Assembly: GCA_903917735.1 (NCBI GenBank)
Contig: CAIXBR010000093.1
Location: 1 to 64,000, forward strand
Direction: 5' to 3'
DNA from: an uncultured Elusimicrobia bacterium
Lineage (GTDB): Bacteria; Elusimicrobiota; Elusimicrobia; Elusimicrobiales; UBA9959
DNA length: 64,000 nucleotides
Part shown: in pieces, positions 25,014 to 33,022 of the stretch
Layout of the letters: each line of letters begins with the position of its first letter
How positions within the stretch are numbered: position 1 is the first letter of the stretch
Notes under the pieces: generated by a model
Told to the model about the DNA's origin: nothing
The model's database searches: none
What the model saw: the letters and a program-made list of their open reading frames with translations, nothing else
Translations under genes and position numbers: made by a program

Positions 25014-26141
25014 CTAATTTCCGTATTTAAACCAGGCGGCGCAGGCGCCTTCCGAAGAAACCATGCAGGGGCCCACAGCCGAAGACGGCGTGCAGACTTT
25101 ACCAAAGAGCGGGCAGTCCGGCGGCAGGGCTTTGCCCAGCAGGATGCCACCGCAGCGGCAGCCTTTGGGCTCCGGCGCCTCTTTGTACTTTATGCCGAAA
25201 CGCTTTACAGCGTCGAAAGCCGCGTAGGCCTTTGAGAAGGACAGGCCTGTGTTCTTAACCGTACCGATGGCGCGCCAGGAAGCAGGGGTGACCGTGAAAA
25301 CCTCCCGTATGAGCTTTTTAGCGGCCGGGTTGCCGTCCGCCGGCACCGCCCTGAAATATTCATCCTCCACCGCCGGCTTGCCGGAAACTATCTGCTTCAG
25401 CAGCATATTTATGGCGGTAAGGATGTCCAGCGGCTCGAACCCGGTAACAACGCAGGGCACGCGGTATTTTTTAGCCACGAACCTGTAGGGCTCAAGCCCG
25501 ATGATGGCGCTGACATGCCCGGGCAATATGAAGCCGTGTATTTTATTTCCGGGGTCGGACAGCAGGAGTTCCAGCGCCGGCGGGACCAGCTTAAAAAAAG
25601 CGGTGGAGGAAAAATTCTTAAGCCCCATTTTTTTCGCGCGTGCCACGGCGGCGCCGATAACCGGGGCGGTGGTCTCGAAGCCAACTCCGATAAAAACCAC
25701 CTGGCGGGCGGGCTCGGCTGCGGCAAGGGCCACCGCGTCCAGCGGCGAGTAGACCACGCGCACGTCGGCGCCGGACTCGCGCATGGCGTGCAGGTCCAGG
25801 CCTTTAGAGCCTTTGACCTTCAGCATGTCCCCGAAGGTGGTAATGATCACACCCGGGATCGCGGTAAGCGACAGCACGCGGTCTATATCGCCCTGCGAGG
25901 TGACGCAGACGGGGCAGCCTGGCCCCGAGAGCATGCGGAGCCCTTCAGGGAAAAGCCGGCGCATGCCGCTGGCGGCGATGGCCATGGTATGGGTGCCGCA
26001 CACCTCCATAAAGTTCACGCGCCCGCCGTTTTTAGCGGCGGCCAATAAGGCCAGTTTCTCCATTTCGGAGAGCGCGGCGGAGGCCAGACCGCGGTCCCGC
26101 CACAGCGGAGAGGAGAAGCGTTCAGCGGCGGCGTTCCTCAT
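25014..26141 (-). CDS. hypD: Hydrogenase maturation factor HypD
   Basis: HypD (375 residues) is the iron-sulfur scaffold on which Fe(CN)2CO is built with HypC. MEVCGTHTMAIA, the GPGCPVCVT motif, TFGDMLKVKG and VGFETTAP are present. The C-terminal Cys set of the 4Fe-4S cluster is readable in CRCGGILLG, CPLFGKVCTP and PCMVSSEGAC. Its ATG overlaps the end of hypC by 4 nt. Confidence 0.97.
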   Translation of the reverse strand: MRNAAAERFSSPLWRDRGLASAALSEMEKLALLAAAKNGGRVNFMEVCGTHTMAIAASGMRRLFPEGLRMLSGPGCPVCVTSQGDIDRVLSLTAIPGVIITTFGDMLKVKGSKGLDLHAMRESGADVRVVYSPLDAVALAAAEPARQVVFIGVGFETTAPVIGAAVARAKKMGLKNFSSTAFFKLVPPALELLLSDPGNKIHGFILPGHVSAIIGLEPYRFVAKKYRVPCVVTGFEPLDILTAINMLLKQIVSGKPAVEDEYFRAVPADGNPAAKKLIREVFTVTPASWRAIGTVKNTGLSFSKAYAAFDAVKRFGIKYKEAPEPKGCRCGGILLGKALPPDCPLFGKVCTPSSAVGPCMVSSEGACAAWFKYGN

Positions 26142-26398
26142 GGGCGGTTGTGGGCGAGAGGGCCGGAAAAGGCGTCCCCTTCGGATTGAGCATATATCTC
26201 TTTAAAGAGTTTAAGTGTTTCTTCCGCTTCTTTCGGTTCAAGTACCTGTATGGCGAAGCCGGCATGCACAAGGACATAGTCGTTCTTCTTGGCCGCCGGG
26301 ACCAAGTCCAGCGAGACGGCGCGCTTAACGCCGCTGAAATCCACTTCCGCGTTCCTGTTCTTGACCAATATTATTTTTCCGGGGACCGCTAAGCACAT
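26138..26398 (-). CDS. hypC: Hydrogenase maturation chaperone HypC
   Basis: HypC (86 residues) begins with MCLAVPGKI; its essential Cys is residue 2. DFSGVKRAVSLDLV and DYVLVHAGFAIQ complete the OB-like fold. It carries Fe(CN)2CO from HypD to the hydrogenase large subunit. It is the first gene of the operon, with AGGAG 5 nt before the ATG and an AT-rich upstream region with TATAAT but no clear -35. hypA and hypB are not in the window. Confidence 0.96.
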   Translation of the reverse strand: MCLAVPGKIILVKNRNAEVDFSGVKRAVSLDLVPAAKKNDYVLVHAGFAIQVLEPKEAEETLKLFKEIYAQSEGDAFSGPLAHNRP

Positions 26399-26566
26399 AA
26401 GATCTCCTGGGAAGCTGCGCGGTATTAGTTTTATTAATAGTTCCTGTATAAATTATACTATTTTAGCGCGGGCCGGCAGGAGGGCCTGCGGACTCACTCT
26501 CTTTTTTCAAGGCGGCGGCTTTTTTGCTATACTATTTATCCTGAAGTTAGTTAGCTCTTTATATTT

Positions 26567-26650
26567 GGTTGGGTGACTGAGCGGTCAAAAGTAACGGTCT
26601 GTAAAACCGTCGGGCTACGCCCTACGAAGGTTCGAATCCTTCCCCAACCA
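26567..26650 (+). tRNA. tRNA-Tyr (GTA)
   Basis: 84 nt with a long variable arm. Acceptor GGTTGGG (26567-26573) pairs with CCCAACC (26643-26649). The anticodon stem ACGGT/ACCGT encloses GTA at 26601-26603, and the T-arm carries GGTTCGAATCC. Discriminator A; CCA is not encoded. Confidence 0.96.
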
Positions 26651-26674
26651 TGTTTTATTTCGGTGATCTTTTAT

Positions 26675-26758
26675 GCGCGGGTGGCGGAACTGGCAGACGC
26701 GCACGGCTCAGGACCGTGTGACCGAAAGGTCTTATGGGTTCAACTCCCTTCCCGCGCA
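26675..26758 (+). tRNA. tRNA-Leu (CAG)
   Basis: 84 nt with a long variable arm. Acceptor GCGCGGG (26675-26681) pairs with CCCGCGC (26751-26757). The anticodon CAG is at 26709-26711, and the T-arm carries GGTTCAACTCC. CCA is not encoded. It follows tRNA-Tyr by 24 bp, probably in one transcript. Confidence 0.95.
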
Positions 26759-26824
26759 TTAGTTTTCAAAAAGCGGTTCGCTATTTATAGCGGGCCGTTT
26801 TTTATTTATGGAATTTTATTAAAC

Positions 26825-27610
26825 CTAAAAAGGAAGGACGAAAAAGAAACACTCCGGCTTTACCAGGGCGTAGAGGTTTATCAAAGCCCCCAGCGCGAGA
26901 AAGGGCCCGAACGGCATATGCGACATCCGCTCCGCCCGTTTCATAAGCAGCAGGCTTATGCCGTACACAGACCCGAAGAAGGAAGCTATGATGACGCCGG
27001 AAACCACGCCCTGCCACCCGCACAGCGACCCTATCGCCCCCATCAGGAAGATATCCCCCTCGCCGACGGCGTCCTTCTTATAGATCGCTTTACCCAGGAA
27101 AGCCAGGCCCCAGATAAAGCCGGCCCCGACCGCGGCCCCCAGCACAGCCTGCCCAAGCCTCACTATCCAGCCGCCCTGAAAGTTGGGATTCAGATAACTG
27201 CCGGCAAGGCCGAGCCCGAAAAGTATCAGGGGGAAAAGATCAGAGATCATCATGGTCTCAAAATCCACCGCACTTACAACAATAAGCGCATATACCGCCA
27301 GCAGGGAAACCGCCAGCCAGCCGGGATTACCCAGCCACTTTACTGCGAAAAGCGCAGTAAGTATGCCTGTGAGCAGTTCTATTAAAGGGTACTTTAAGGA
27401 GATAGGCTCTCTGCAGGAACGGCAGCGCCCGCCCAGCAGGATAAAACTGACCAGAGGGATATTATCGTAAAACCTTATGGGGGCCAGGCATTTCGGGCAG
27501 CGCGAGGCCGGCCAGAGCAGAGACTCGTCTTTAGGAAGGCGGGCTATGCAGACATTAAGGAAACTGCCGAAGATCAGCCCGAAGCAGAAAGCGATAGCGG
27601 CGATTAGCAT
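26825..27610 (-). CDS. pilD: Prepilin peptidase / N-methyltransferase
   Basis: This 261-residue polytopic enzyme cleaves the prepilin leader and methylates the new N-terminus. FGSFLNVCIARLP begins the protein. The CPKC...CRSC zinc-type tetracysteine loop marks the bifunctional form. Catalytic Asp residues are in DFETMMISD and GEGD. It reads towards the tRNA genes and lies about 200 bp downstream of the pilin copies it presumably processes. No convincing Shine-Dalgarno is seen. Confidence 0.94.
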   Translation of the reverse strand: MLIAAIAFCFGLIFGSFLNVCIARLPKDESLLWPASRCPKCLAPIRFYDNIPLVSFILLGGRCRSCREPISLKYPLIELLTGILTALFAVKWLGNPGWLAVSLLAVYALIVVSAVDFETMMISDLFPLILFGLGLAGSYLNPNFQGGWIVRLGQAVLGAAVGAGFIWGLAFLGKAIYKKDAVGEGDIFLMGAIGSLCGWQGVVSGVIIASFFGSVYGISLLLMKRAERMSHMPFGPFLALGALINLYALVKPECFFFVLPF

Positions 27611-27750
27611 CTGGATATTTTACAATACATGCGCAGGTGCCGTCACAAGCACTGTGCGCAGCGAATGGCCGATACTTGCACTTGCGCAGGTCAACCCGGC
27701 CGCGCTCTAAGCTCCCGGTCGGCGCAGAGCAGTGCAGTAATACGCTAACA

Positions 27751-27790
27751 ATAAAACCCCCCTGCGCCGTTAAGCGCAGGGGGGCTTTTT
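27751..27790 (-). terminator. Terminator of pilin copy A
   Basis: CCCCCCTGCGC (27757-27767) pairs with GCGCAGGGGGG (27774-27784). The minus strand continues as TTTTAT, and the other side also has T5. The same hairpin, slightly changed, follows pilin copy B. Confidence 0.85.
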
Positions 27791-27805
27791 AACAACCCTT
27801 CCTCT

Positions 27806-28267
27806 TTAGAACGAGGTCCAGGGCTCAACAATGGCACTGTTGTTCTGTCCTTTTATGTCATCGTGGGTGCAGCCAGCCACGAAGGTTCCCCACACTGCGC
27901 TGTTGGACTGGACATTGAAGTAAGCCCAGCCGCCGGAATCGCCGGCATACGCCGTGCCGGCCTGAGCAGTAACGACCTTAGTGTCGGCATGGGTGGTGCC
28001 CGGCAGCTTTGCTAGCGGAATCTCGTTGATGTACTTGCCGTTGGTGGTAAGTATCGCCAGTGTGTCCGTCGGGAACATGCCCTCGTTGTCGCCGTAGTAC
28101 ACCTGCAGCGCGCTGCGCACGGAGGAAAGAGCGCCTTTTGTAGCGCCTTCCTTTGCCTTATTGATGAGGTCAGAGAACTTCGGTATGGCTATTGCGGCCA
28201 GAATACCGATGATAGCGACCACGATCATGAGCTCGATAAGGGTGAAGCCTTTTTTATTATTCATCAT
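27806..28267 (-). CDS. pilA: Type IV pilin-like protein, copy A
   Basis: This 153-residue prepilin has leader MMNNKKG, then F+1 with TLIELMIVVAIIGILAAIAI and Glu at +5, the class III/type IVa cleavage signature. The short globular domain has a single Cys and ends EPWTSF. It differs from copy B (28619-29080) at about six residues, mostly in the C-terminal half (for example N/S, G/A, A/G, S/A and D/E changes). Promoter and terminator are duplicated with the gene. GGAGG lies 11 nt upstream of the ATG. Confidence 0.93.
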   Translation of the reverse strand: MMNNKKGFTLIELMIVVAIIGILAAIAIPKFSDLINKAKEGATKGALSSVRSALQVYYGDNEGMFPTDTLAILTTNGKYINEIPLAKLPGTTHADTKVVTAQAGTAYAGDSGGWAYFNVQSNSAVWGTFVAGCTHDDIKGQNNSAIVEPWTSF

Positions 28268-28339
28268 TGAGTATACGTCCTCCTTAAGTTTCCCCCCTAT
28301 GGATAATGCATAAATAATGTCCTCAGAGGGTATAATAAA

Positions 28340-28367
28340 TTTATATTAATAATGGCACACATGTCAA
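28340..28367 (-). promoter_or_regulatory. Promoter of pilin copy A
   Basis: On the minus strand TTGACA (28367-28362), a 16-bp spacer and TATAAA (28345-28340). The same boxes and spacing stand before copy B. Confidence 0.7.
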
Positions 28368-28376
28368 TCGGGAGGA

Positions 28377-28563
28377 GCGGGTGATTAGTTCACCCGCCGT
28401 CCTCACCTCACTTGCGGTTCGTGTTCCTCGGGCCGGGACTTTGCCTCCGGCTTCCCTCAGATTCCGCCTCGCGGCGGACATCCTTGCCCTTTCGCTAACG
28501 GTTGACTCTATCAGCCTACGTAGGGGACTTTCATCCACAAGCGTGCGCGCATACCGCGCGCAT
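28377..28563 (-). mobile_element. Group II intron domain I fragment between the pilin copies
   Basis: Read on the minus strand, the segment has the conserved run of bacterial group II intron domain I: GATGAAAGTCCCCTACG, GTCAACCGTTAGCGAAAGG, the CCGCC/GGCGG stem, GGAAGCCGGAGGCAAAGTC and GAACACGAACCGCA. It stops at a GCGGGTGA/TCACCCGC hairpin (28377-28397), with no reverse transcriptase or domain V. It is therefore a truncated element. It fills the gap between the promoter of copy A and the terminator of copy B. Confidence 0.72.
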
Positions 28564-28564
28564 A

Positions 28565-28600
28565 TAAAAACCCCCCGCGCCGTTAAGCGCAGAGGGTCTT
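28565..28600 (-). terminator. Terminator of pilin copy B
   Basis: A GC-rich stem (CCCCCCGCGC with GCGCAGAGGG) is followed on the minus strand by TTTTTAT. It is a diverged copy of the hairpin at 27757-27784. Confidence 0.8.
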
Positions 28601-28618
28601 TTTAACAACCCTTCCTCT

Positions 28619-29080
28619 TTAGAACGAGGTCCAGGGCTCAACAATGGCAGAGTTGTTCTGTCCTTTTATGTCCTCGTGGGTGCAGCCAGCCACGAAGGTT
28701 CCCCACACTGCGCTGTTGGACTGGACATTGAAGTAAGCCCAGCCGCCGGCATCGCCGGCATACGCCGTGCCGCCCTGAGCGGTAACGACCTTAGTGTCGG
28801 CATGGGTGGTGGCCGGCAGCTTTGCTAGCGGGATCTCGCTGATGTACTTGCCGTTGGTGGTAAGTATCGCCAGGGTGTCCGTCGGGAACATGCCTTCGTT
28901 GTCGCCGTAGTACACCTGCAGCGCGCTGCGCACGGAGGAAAGAGCGCCTTTTGTAGCGCCTTCCTTTGCTTTATTGATGAGGTCGGAGAACTTCGGTATG
29001 GCTATTGCGGCCAGAATACCGATGATGGCGACCACTATCATCAGTTCGATCAGGGTGAAGCCCTTTTTGTTATTCTTCAT
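28619..29080 (-). CDS. pilA: Type IV pilin-like protein, copy B
   Basis: This 153-residue prepilin has leader MKNNKKG followed by FTLIELMIVVAIIGILAAIA. The ATG at 29080 aligns with the start of copy A; a GTG three codons upstream is possible but less likely. By reading, the two genes differ at roughly 22 of 459 positions, and nearly all amino-acid changes lie past the N-terminal helix. Both copies look intact and have their own promoters, so both can be expressed. Confidence 0.93.
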   Translation of the reverse strand: MKNNKKGFTLIELMIVVAIIGILAAIAIPKFSDLINKAKEGATKGALSSVRSALQVYYGDNEGMFPTDTLAILTTNGKYISEIPLAKLPATTHADTKVVTAQGGTAYAGDAGGWAYFNVQSNSAVWGTFVAGCTHEDIKGQNNSAIVEPWTSF

Positions 29081-29151
29081 TGAGTACACGTCCTCCTTAA
29101 GTTTCCCCCCATGGATAATGTATAAATAACGTCCTCAGAGAGTGTAATAAA

Positions 29152-29179
29152 TTTATATTAATAATCGCACACTTGTCAA
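29152..29179 (-). promoter_or_regulatory. Promoter of pilin copy B
   Basis: On the minus strand TTGACA (29179-29174), a 16-bp spacer and TATAAA (29157-29152), matching copy A. Confidence 0.7.
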
Positions 29180-29180
29180 A

Positions 29181-29203
29181 TAAAAATCCCCTTTCGGGGA
29201 TTT
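29181..29203 (-). terminator. Terminator after tRNA-Ser
   Basis: AAATCCCC, TTTC, GGGGATTT (29184-29203). The minus strand then runs into TTTTTA. It ends the tRNA-Ser transcript just before the pilin B promoter. Confidence 0.8.
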
Positions 29204-29221
29204 CTCATTCCGTAAATTATA

Positions 29222-29308
29222 CGGAAGGGAAGGGATTCGAACCCTTGATACCCTTGCGAGTATACAGACTTTCCAGGTCTGCGCCTTCAACCGCTCGGCC
29301 ACCCTTCC
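29222..29308 (-). tRNA. tRNA-Ser (GGA)
   Basis: 87 nt with a long variable arm. On the minus strand acceptor GGAAGGG (29308-29302) pairs with CCCTTCC (29229-29223), and the discriminator is G. The anticodon stem CAGAC/GTCTG holds GGA (29274-29272), and the T-arm has GGTTCGAATCC. CCA is not encoded. Confidence 0.95.
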
Positions 29309-29438
29309 AATATTCCGCGCATGCAGCGTCCGCCGCTTACCCTCCCCGCACGAAAAGAACCGGGGCTTACGCACAACTTTTCGATTTCCGCCGGAACGCC
29401 TTATTCGCCGGTTTTATAATTTTAGGATATTTGATAAG

Positions 29439-29927
29439 ATGAACACAATGGAGAAAGATGAAAAGAAGGACAAGATCGAGGCGGTCGCCACAAATCGCAA
29501 GGCCCGCCACGAGTACTTTATAACCGACACTTACGAGGCGGGGCTCGCCCTTGAGGGCCCTGAAGTGAAATCGCTGCGCCTGAAACAGGCCACCCTGACC
29601 TCCGCTTTCGCCAGGGCTGAAAAAGACGGACTGTACCTGTACGGCCTGCACATAGCGCCCTACGCCTACAACACATTAAAGGAAATAGACCCGGTAAGGA
29701 CCCGCAAACTTTTGCTCCGCCGGCCTGAAATACGCAAACTCACCGGCGCTCTGGCCACCAAAGGCATGACGCTTGTGGCTCTTGAAGTTTATTTCAAGAA
29801 CGGCTGGGCAAAGGTGAGGCTGGGCCTTGCAAAAGGTAAGAGGTCGGCGGACAAGCACGAGTCGATCAAGAAACGCGACATTGACCGCGAGATGAGAAGG
29901 GAATTCAAGGACAAGTTCAAAGGCTGA
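29439..29927 (+). CDS. smpB: tmRNA-binding protein SmpB
   Basis: SmpB (162 residues) brings tmRNA to stalled ribosomes. ATNRKARHEYFI, the ALEGPEVKSLR motif, LYLYGLHIAPY and the basic C-terminal tail (GKRSADKHESIKKRDIDREM) are present. The start is either ATG 29439 or ATG 29448; neither has a strong Shine-Dalgarno, and a TATAAT (29415-29420) lies close upstream. No ssrA gene was found in the window. Confidence 0.95.
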   Translation: MNTMEKDEKKDKIEAVATNRKARHEYFITDTYEAGLALEGPEVKSLRLKQATLTSAFARAEKDGLYLYGLHIAPYAYNTLKEIDPVRTRKLLLRRPEIRKLTGALATKGMTLVALEVYFKNGWAKVRLGLAKGKRSADKHESIKKRDIDREMRREFKDKFKG

Positions 29928-29962
29928 GCCGGACGTTCAGTCTGCCATAAGCTATAAGCCTA

Positions 29963-29999
29963 AAAAGAGAAGGTCCGGGAGCTCCGGGCCTTCTCTTTT
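29963..29999. terminator. Bidirectional terminator after smpB
   Basis: A long stem pairs AAAAGAGAAGG with CCTTCTCTTTT around a CCGG...CCGG core. T4 on the + strand ends smpB, and the A-run gives T's for the convergent barrel gene. Confidence 0.88.
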
Positions 30000-30015
30000 G
30001 TGCCTATGGCAGTTG

Positions 30016-30729
30016 TTAGAACCTTATCCCCGCGCTCGCGTTGAGGAGCGTGCTGTCATGTGTATAGGTAACCCCGCCCGCAAGATAAAAAAGGTTCAGC
30101 TTGGCCCTTAAGCCGGCCGAATACCGGACATTGGATACGCGCACCGACGTGCCGGGCAAGGGCGGCGAGGAATTATCCATCTGGACTTCCAGCTTTGTCG
30201 AATCGACGCCTAGGCCGATATACGGCGAGACGCCCGGGACATTAAGCGAACAGACCAGGCTGGTGTTAAAATGCACCGCGTTGAAATATTTATGCGCGGC
30301 CATGCTGCCCATTACAATAAGCATCGCGTTGATATGGTATTTCTCATCGGAGACGTTCCACAGTCCGTAACGCAGGCCCCCGCCCGCCACGGTTACCCCC
30401 TCGTAGGAGCCCGCGCGCACGAAGCCGTCTATGCGGTAAGGCATACCGATTTCGGCCTGCACGAACCTAAGACCGAAAGCGCTGTGATCCCTGAGCACGG
30501 TGTTCATGGGAGAAGGCTCTAACTGCTCTACGGTCCGGACGCCTATATCGAAGCCGGAAAAGCCAAGCGGCCGGGCAGTCTGGTTCAGCCCGGAACCTAG
30601 CAGGCCGCCCAAGTCGCGCGCGAAAGGCCGCAGCTGGTAGACAGCGATATTGCGAAAACCGTCGTACTCGGCTGCATTGGTCAGCGAGACGGCGAAAAGC
30701 AGGGCGCAGGCAAGCACGATTTTAAGCAT
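30016..30729 (-). CDS. Predicted outer-membrane beta-barrel protein
   Basis: This 237-residue protein has a signal peptide (about 1-19, ending NAA). The rest is alternating hydrophobic strands, with many Gly/Tyr turns and a terminal ...LLNASAGIRF strand whose last residue is Phe, the usual outer-membrane barrel signal. I recognise no family. It lies 24 bp downstream of pilB and is probably in its transcript. A pilus or surface role is only a guess. Confidence 0.7.
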   Translation of the reverse strand: MLKIVLACALLFAVSLTNAAEYDGFRNIAVYQLRPFARDLGGLLGSGLNQTARPLGFSGFDIGVRTVEQLEPSPMNTVLRDHSAFGLRFVQAEIGMPYRIDGFVRAGSYEGVTVAGGGLRYGLWNVSDEKYHINAMLIVMGSMAAHKYFNAVHFNTSLVCSLNVPGVSPYIGLGVDSTKLEVQMDNSSPPLPGTSVRVSNVRYSAGLRAKLNLFYLAGGVTYTHDSTLLNASAGIRF

Positions 30730-30753
30730 TTTTATAGTCTCCCCGGCATAAAT

Positions 30754-32565
30754 CTAATCTTTTTCAGCGGCGCCGCCAAGTACTTCCTTGACCGTGGTAA
30801 GCCCCATCAGCACCTTTTCCAGCCCGTCCATGGCTATGGTGCGCATCCCGTTCTTCATGGCTATTTCTTTAACCGGGATCGCGGAAGGGTCTTTCAGTAG
30901 CTGCAGGCGGATCTCTTCGTTCAGGACAAGCAGCTCGTGCATACCGACGCGGCCCTTGTAGCCGCTGCCTTTGCAAACCTCGCAGCCCTTAGCCCTGCAC
31001 ACCTTGGCTCCGGCGGGAACCTTTACGTTGTTCGCCTCGAAAACAGCCAATTCCTCGGGGGTCGGGTCCGCCTCCACCTTGCAGTCTTTGCAGAGGCGGC
31101 GCGCCAGGCGCTGGGCGAGCACCGCCTTCATGGTGTTGGCCACCACGAAGCGGGGCAGGCCCATCTGGGTGAGGCGTTCCAGCGCCGAAGGGGCGTCGTT
31201 GGTGTGTATGGTCGAGAAGACCAAGTGGCCGGTCATGGCGGCTTCCAGCGCTATATGCGCCGTTTCCTCGTCACGGATTTCGCCGACCATGATCACGTCC
31301 GGGTCCAGGCGCATGAAGGAACGCAGCGCGGAAGCGAAGTCGAACTTTTTGTTACCGCCCAGGCTCACGTCGGGATTGACCGGGACCTGCACGATGCCGT
31401 CTATGTTGTACTCAACCGGGTTCTCGGCGGTGATTATCTTGATGTCCGGACGGTTGACGTAGTTGAGGCAGGCGTAAAGAGTGGTGGACTTGCCGGAGCC
31501 TGTGGGCCCGCAGACCAGCACTAGGCCGAAGTTCTTCTTGCCGCCGATACCTGCGAACTGCTCAAGCAGTTTCTTCTCCGTATCCGGCAGGAAACCCATG
31601 ATCTTTATGTCCACGCGCACGGAGGCGCGGTCGAGGATACGCATCACGCAGGACTCTCCGTAAACGGTCGGCACCATCTCCACGCGGAACTCTATGGGGT
31701 TGCCCTTGGCGATTATCTGTATGCGCCCGCTCTGCGGGATGCGCCGCTCCGTGATGTTCATGGAGTTGGTCATGATCTTGATCTTGGCGCTTATGGCCTG
31801 GCGGTAAGCCCAGGGCACAGAGAAGGAAGCCACGCGCAGCATGCCGTCTACGCGGTAGCGGATCAGGACCTTAGAATTCTTACCGTTGGGATCTTCGAAC
31901 GGCTCAATATGGATGTCGGAGGCTTTGGTGCTGAGCGCGCCCAGTATGATGGCGTTCACCAGCTTCTCCACCTCGGGAGCGGTGGCGTCGATATCGCTGA
32001 TGTCCTTTTTTTCGGCTTCCGCCGCCAGTGAAAAAGTTTCTTCCTCGCCGTCCGCTTTATGGTCGGCCTGGGACTGGGCGACGGACTCCACAAGCTGGGC
32101 AACCTGGGCGCTGTCCTGCTTGCCGTATACGGTGTCCAGGATCTTGAGGACCCAGGTAGCCAGGGCCAGGTACGGCTTAACGTCAAGGCCGGTGCGCAGG
32201 CCGATATCCTCCACAATAAGGAAGTCCCGCGGGTCCGACATGGCGAGAAAAAGAGAGTTGTCCTGGCGGGCGAAAGGGACACAAAGCTGTTTGCGGGCGA
32301 CCGCTTCGGGCAGGAGCTGCACCACGTCAGCCGGTGCTTCCATCTTTGAAAGGTCTACGGCTTTAAAACCCCATTCGTCGGCAAGGACTTTGAGAAGCTT
32401 CAGGTCAGGCAGGAGTTTTTGTTCGAGGATCACCTGCTGTACCGACTTATTTTCGGCTTTCGCCGTATCTTCGGCCGCCTTGTACTGCGCTTCAGGGACA
32501 AGTTTGTCCTCTATGAGGATCTCCCTCATGTTACGTTTGCGCTGTAGTCCTTTTGGTACCGCCAT
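30754..32565 (-). CDS. pilB: Type IV pilus assembly ATPase PilB
   Basis: PilB (603 residues from ATG 32565) is the cytoplasmic motor for pilus extension. An N-terminal GspE-type domain (about 1-150) is followed by Walker A GPTGSGKSTTLYA, the Asp box ENPVEYNIDGIVQVPV, Walker B LDPDVIMVGEIRDEET, the His box MTGHLVFSTIHTND and a zinc tetracysteine (CKDC, CEVC). It has no Shine-Dalgarno, and its promoter lies very close to the start. pilC and pilT are not in the window. Confidence 0.95.
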   Translation of the reverse strand: MAVPKGLQRKRNMREILIEDKLVPEAQYKAAEDTAKAENKSVQQVILEQKLLPDLKLLKVLADEWGFKAVDLSKMEAPADVVQLLPEAVARKQLCVPFARQDNSLFLAMSDPRDFLIVEDIGLRTGLDVKPYLALATWVLKILDTVYGKQDSAQVAQLVESVAQSQADHKADGEEETFSLAAEAEKKDISDIDATAPEVEKLVNAIILGALSTKASDIHIEPFEDPNGKNSKVLIRYRVDGMLRVASFSVPWAYRQAISAKIKIMTNSMNITERRIPQSGRIQIIAKGNPIEFRVEMVPTVYGESCVMRILDRASVRVDIKIMGFLPDTEKKLLEQFAGIGGKKNFGLVLVCGPTGSGKSTTLYACLNYVNRPDIKIITAENPVEYNIDGIVQVPVNPDVSLGGNKKFDFASALRSFMRLDPDVIMVGEIRDEETAHIALEAAMTGHLVFSTIHTNDAPSALERLTQMGLPRFVVANTMKAVLAQRLARRLCKDCKVEADPTPEELAVFEANNVKVPAGAKVCRAKGCEVCKGSGYKGRVGMHELLVLNEEIRLQLLKDPSAIPVKEIAMKNGMRTIAMDGLEKVLMGLTTVKEVLGGAAEKD

Positions 32566-32577
32566 GATCAATCAATT

Positions 32578-32606
32578 ATTATAGATATATTAGTTATTGG
32601 TTACAA
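32578..32606 (-). promoter_or_regulatory. pilB promoter, nearly leaderless
   Basis: On the minus strand TTGTAA (32606-32601), a 17-bp spacer and consensus TATAAT (32583-32578). The pilB ATG begins 13 nt downstream of the -10, so the leader would be about 5 nt. Confidence 0.75.
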
Positions 32607-32665
32607 GTTAGTCCCTGGATTTTAATACGGGTTTCCGGATATCTCATAAAAAAACCGCAACCCCT

Positions 32666-33007
32666 TTAAGCCCTGAACTCCAGGAGGTCTCCCGTTTCAA
32701 TGCGGCCGGCGGCGCGGCCGGCAGGGAGTTCAAGCACGCCGCGCGCGCCGTACACCCACGGTGAAAAACGCCAGGTCTTCAGATTTTCTATGACGCGCAG
32801 CACCTTCAGCTCTTCATCCAGGAAAACCGCATCGATAGGGAAGCTCATGAAGCACATATGTATCATGGCGCAGGGTTCCAGCCAAAGTCCTTCCTCCGCG
32901 CCAAGCGAACGCCGGGGGATCAGGCCGAAAAGCCGGCCGGAGAAAGTGTCCGCCCTTGCGGCCGCCCCGCTGACCGCTGATTTTTTGGTCCTGTTAAAAA
33001 CTATCAT
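32666..33007 (-). CDS. DUF192-family protein
   Basis: This 113-residue soluble protein has the DUF192 pattern: a GRLFGLIPRRSL start, MIHMCFMSFPIDAVFLDEELKV and a GVLELPAGRA end. Family members are small all-beta proteins of uncertain function. Many carry a signal peptide; this one does not. It starts 15 bp after the subtilase gene. Confidence 0.88.
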   Translation of the reverse strand: MIVFNRTKKSAVSGAAARADTFSGRLFGLIPRRSLGAEEGLWLEPCAMIHMCFMSFPIDAVFLDEELKVLRVIENLKTWRFSPWVYGARGVLELPAGRAAGRIETGDLLEFRA

Positions 33008-33022
33008 AAATTGATGCTGCGG

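Noticed and set aside
26573-27385. 270-codon frame beginning in the tRNA genes
   Set aside because: It reads through tRNA-Tyr and tRNA-Leu and then antisense to the prepilin peptidase.
28341-28605. Small open frames on both strands between the pilin copies
   Set aside because: They coincide with the group II intron domain-I fragment, which is structured RNA sequence rather than coding.
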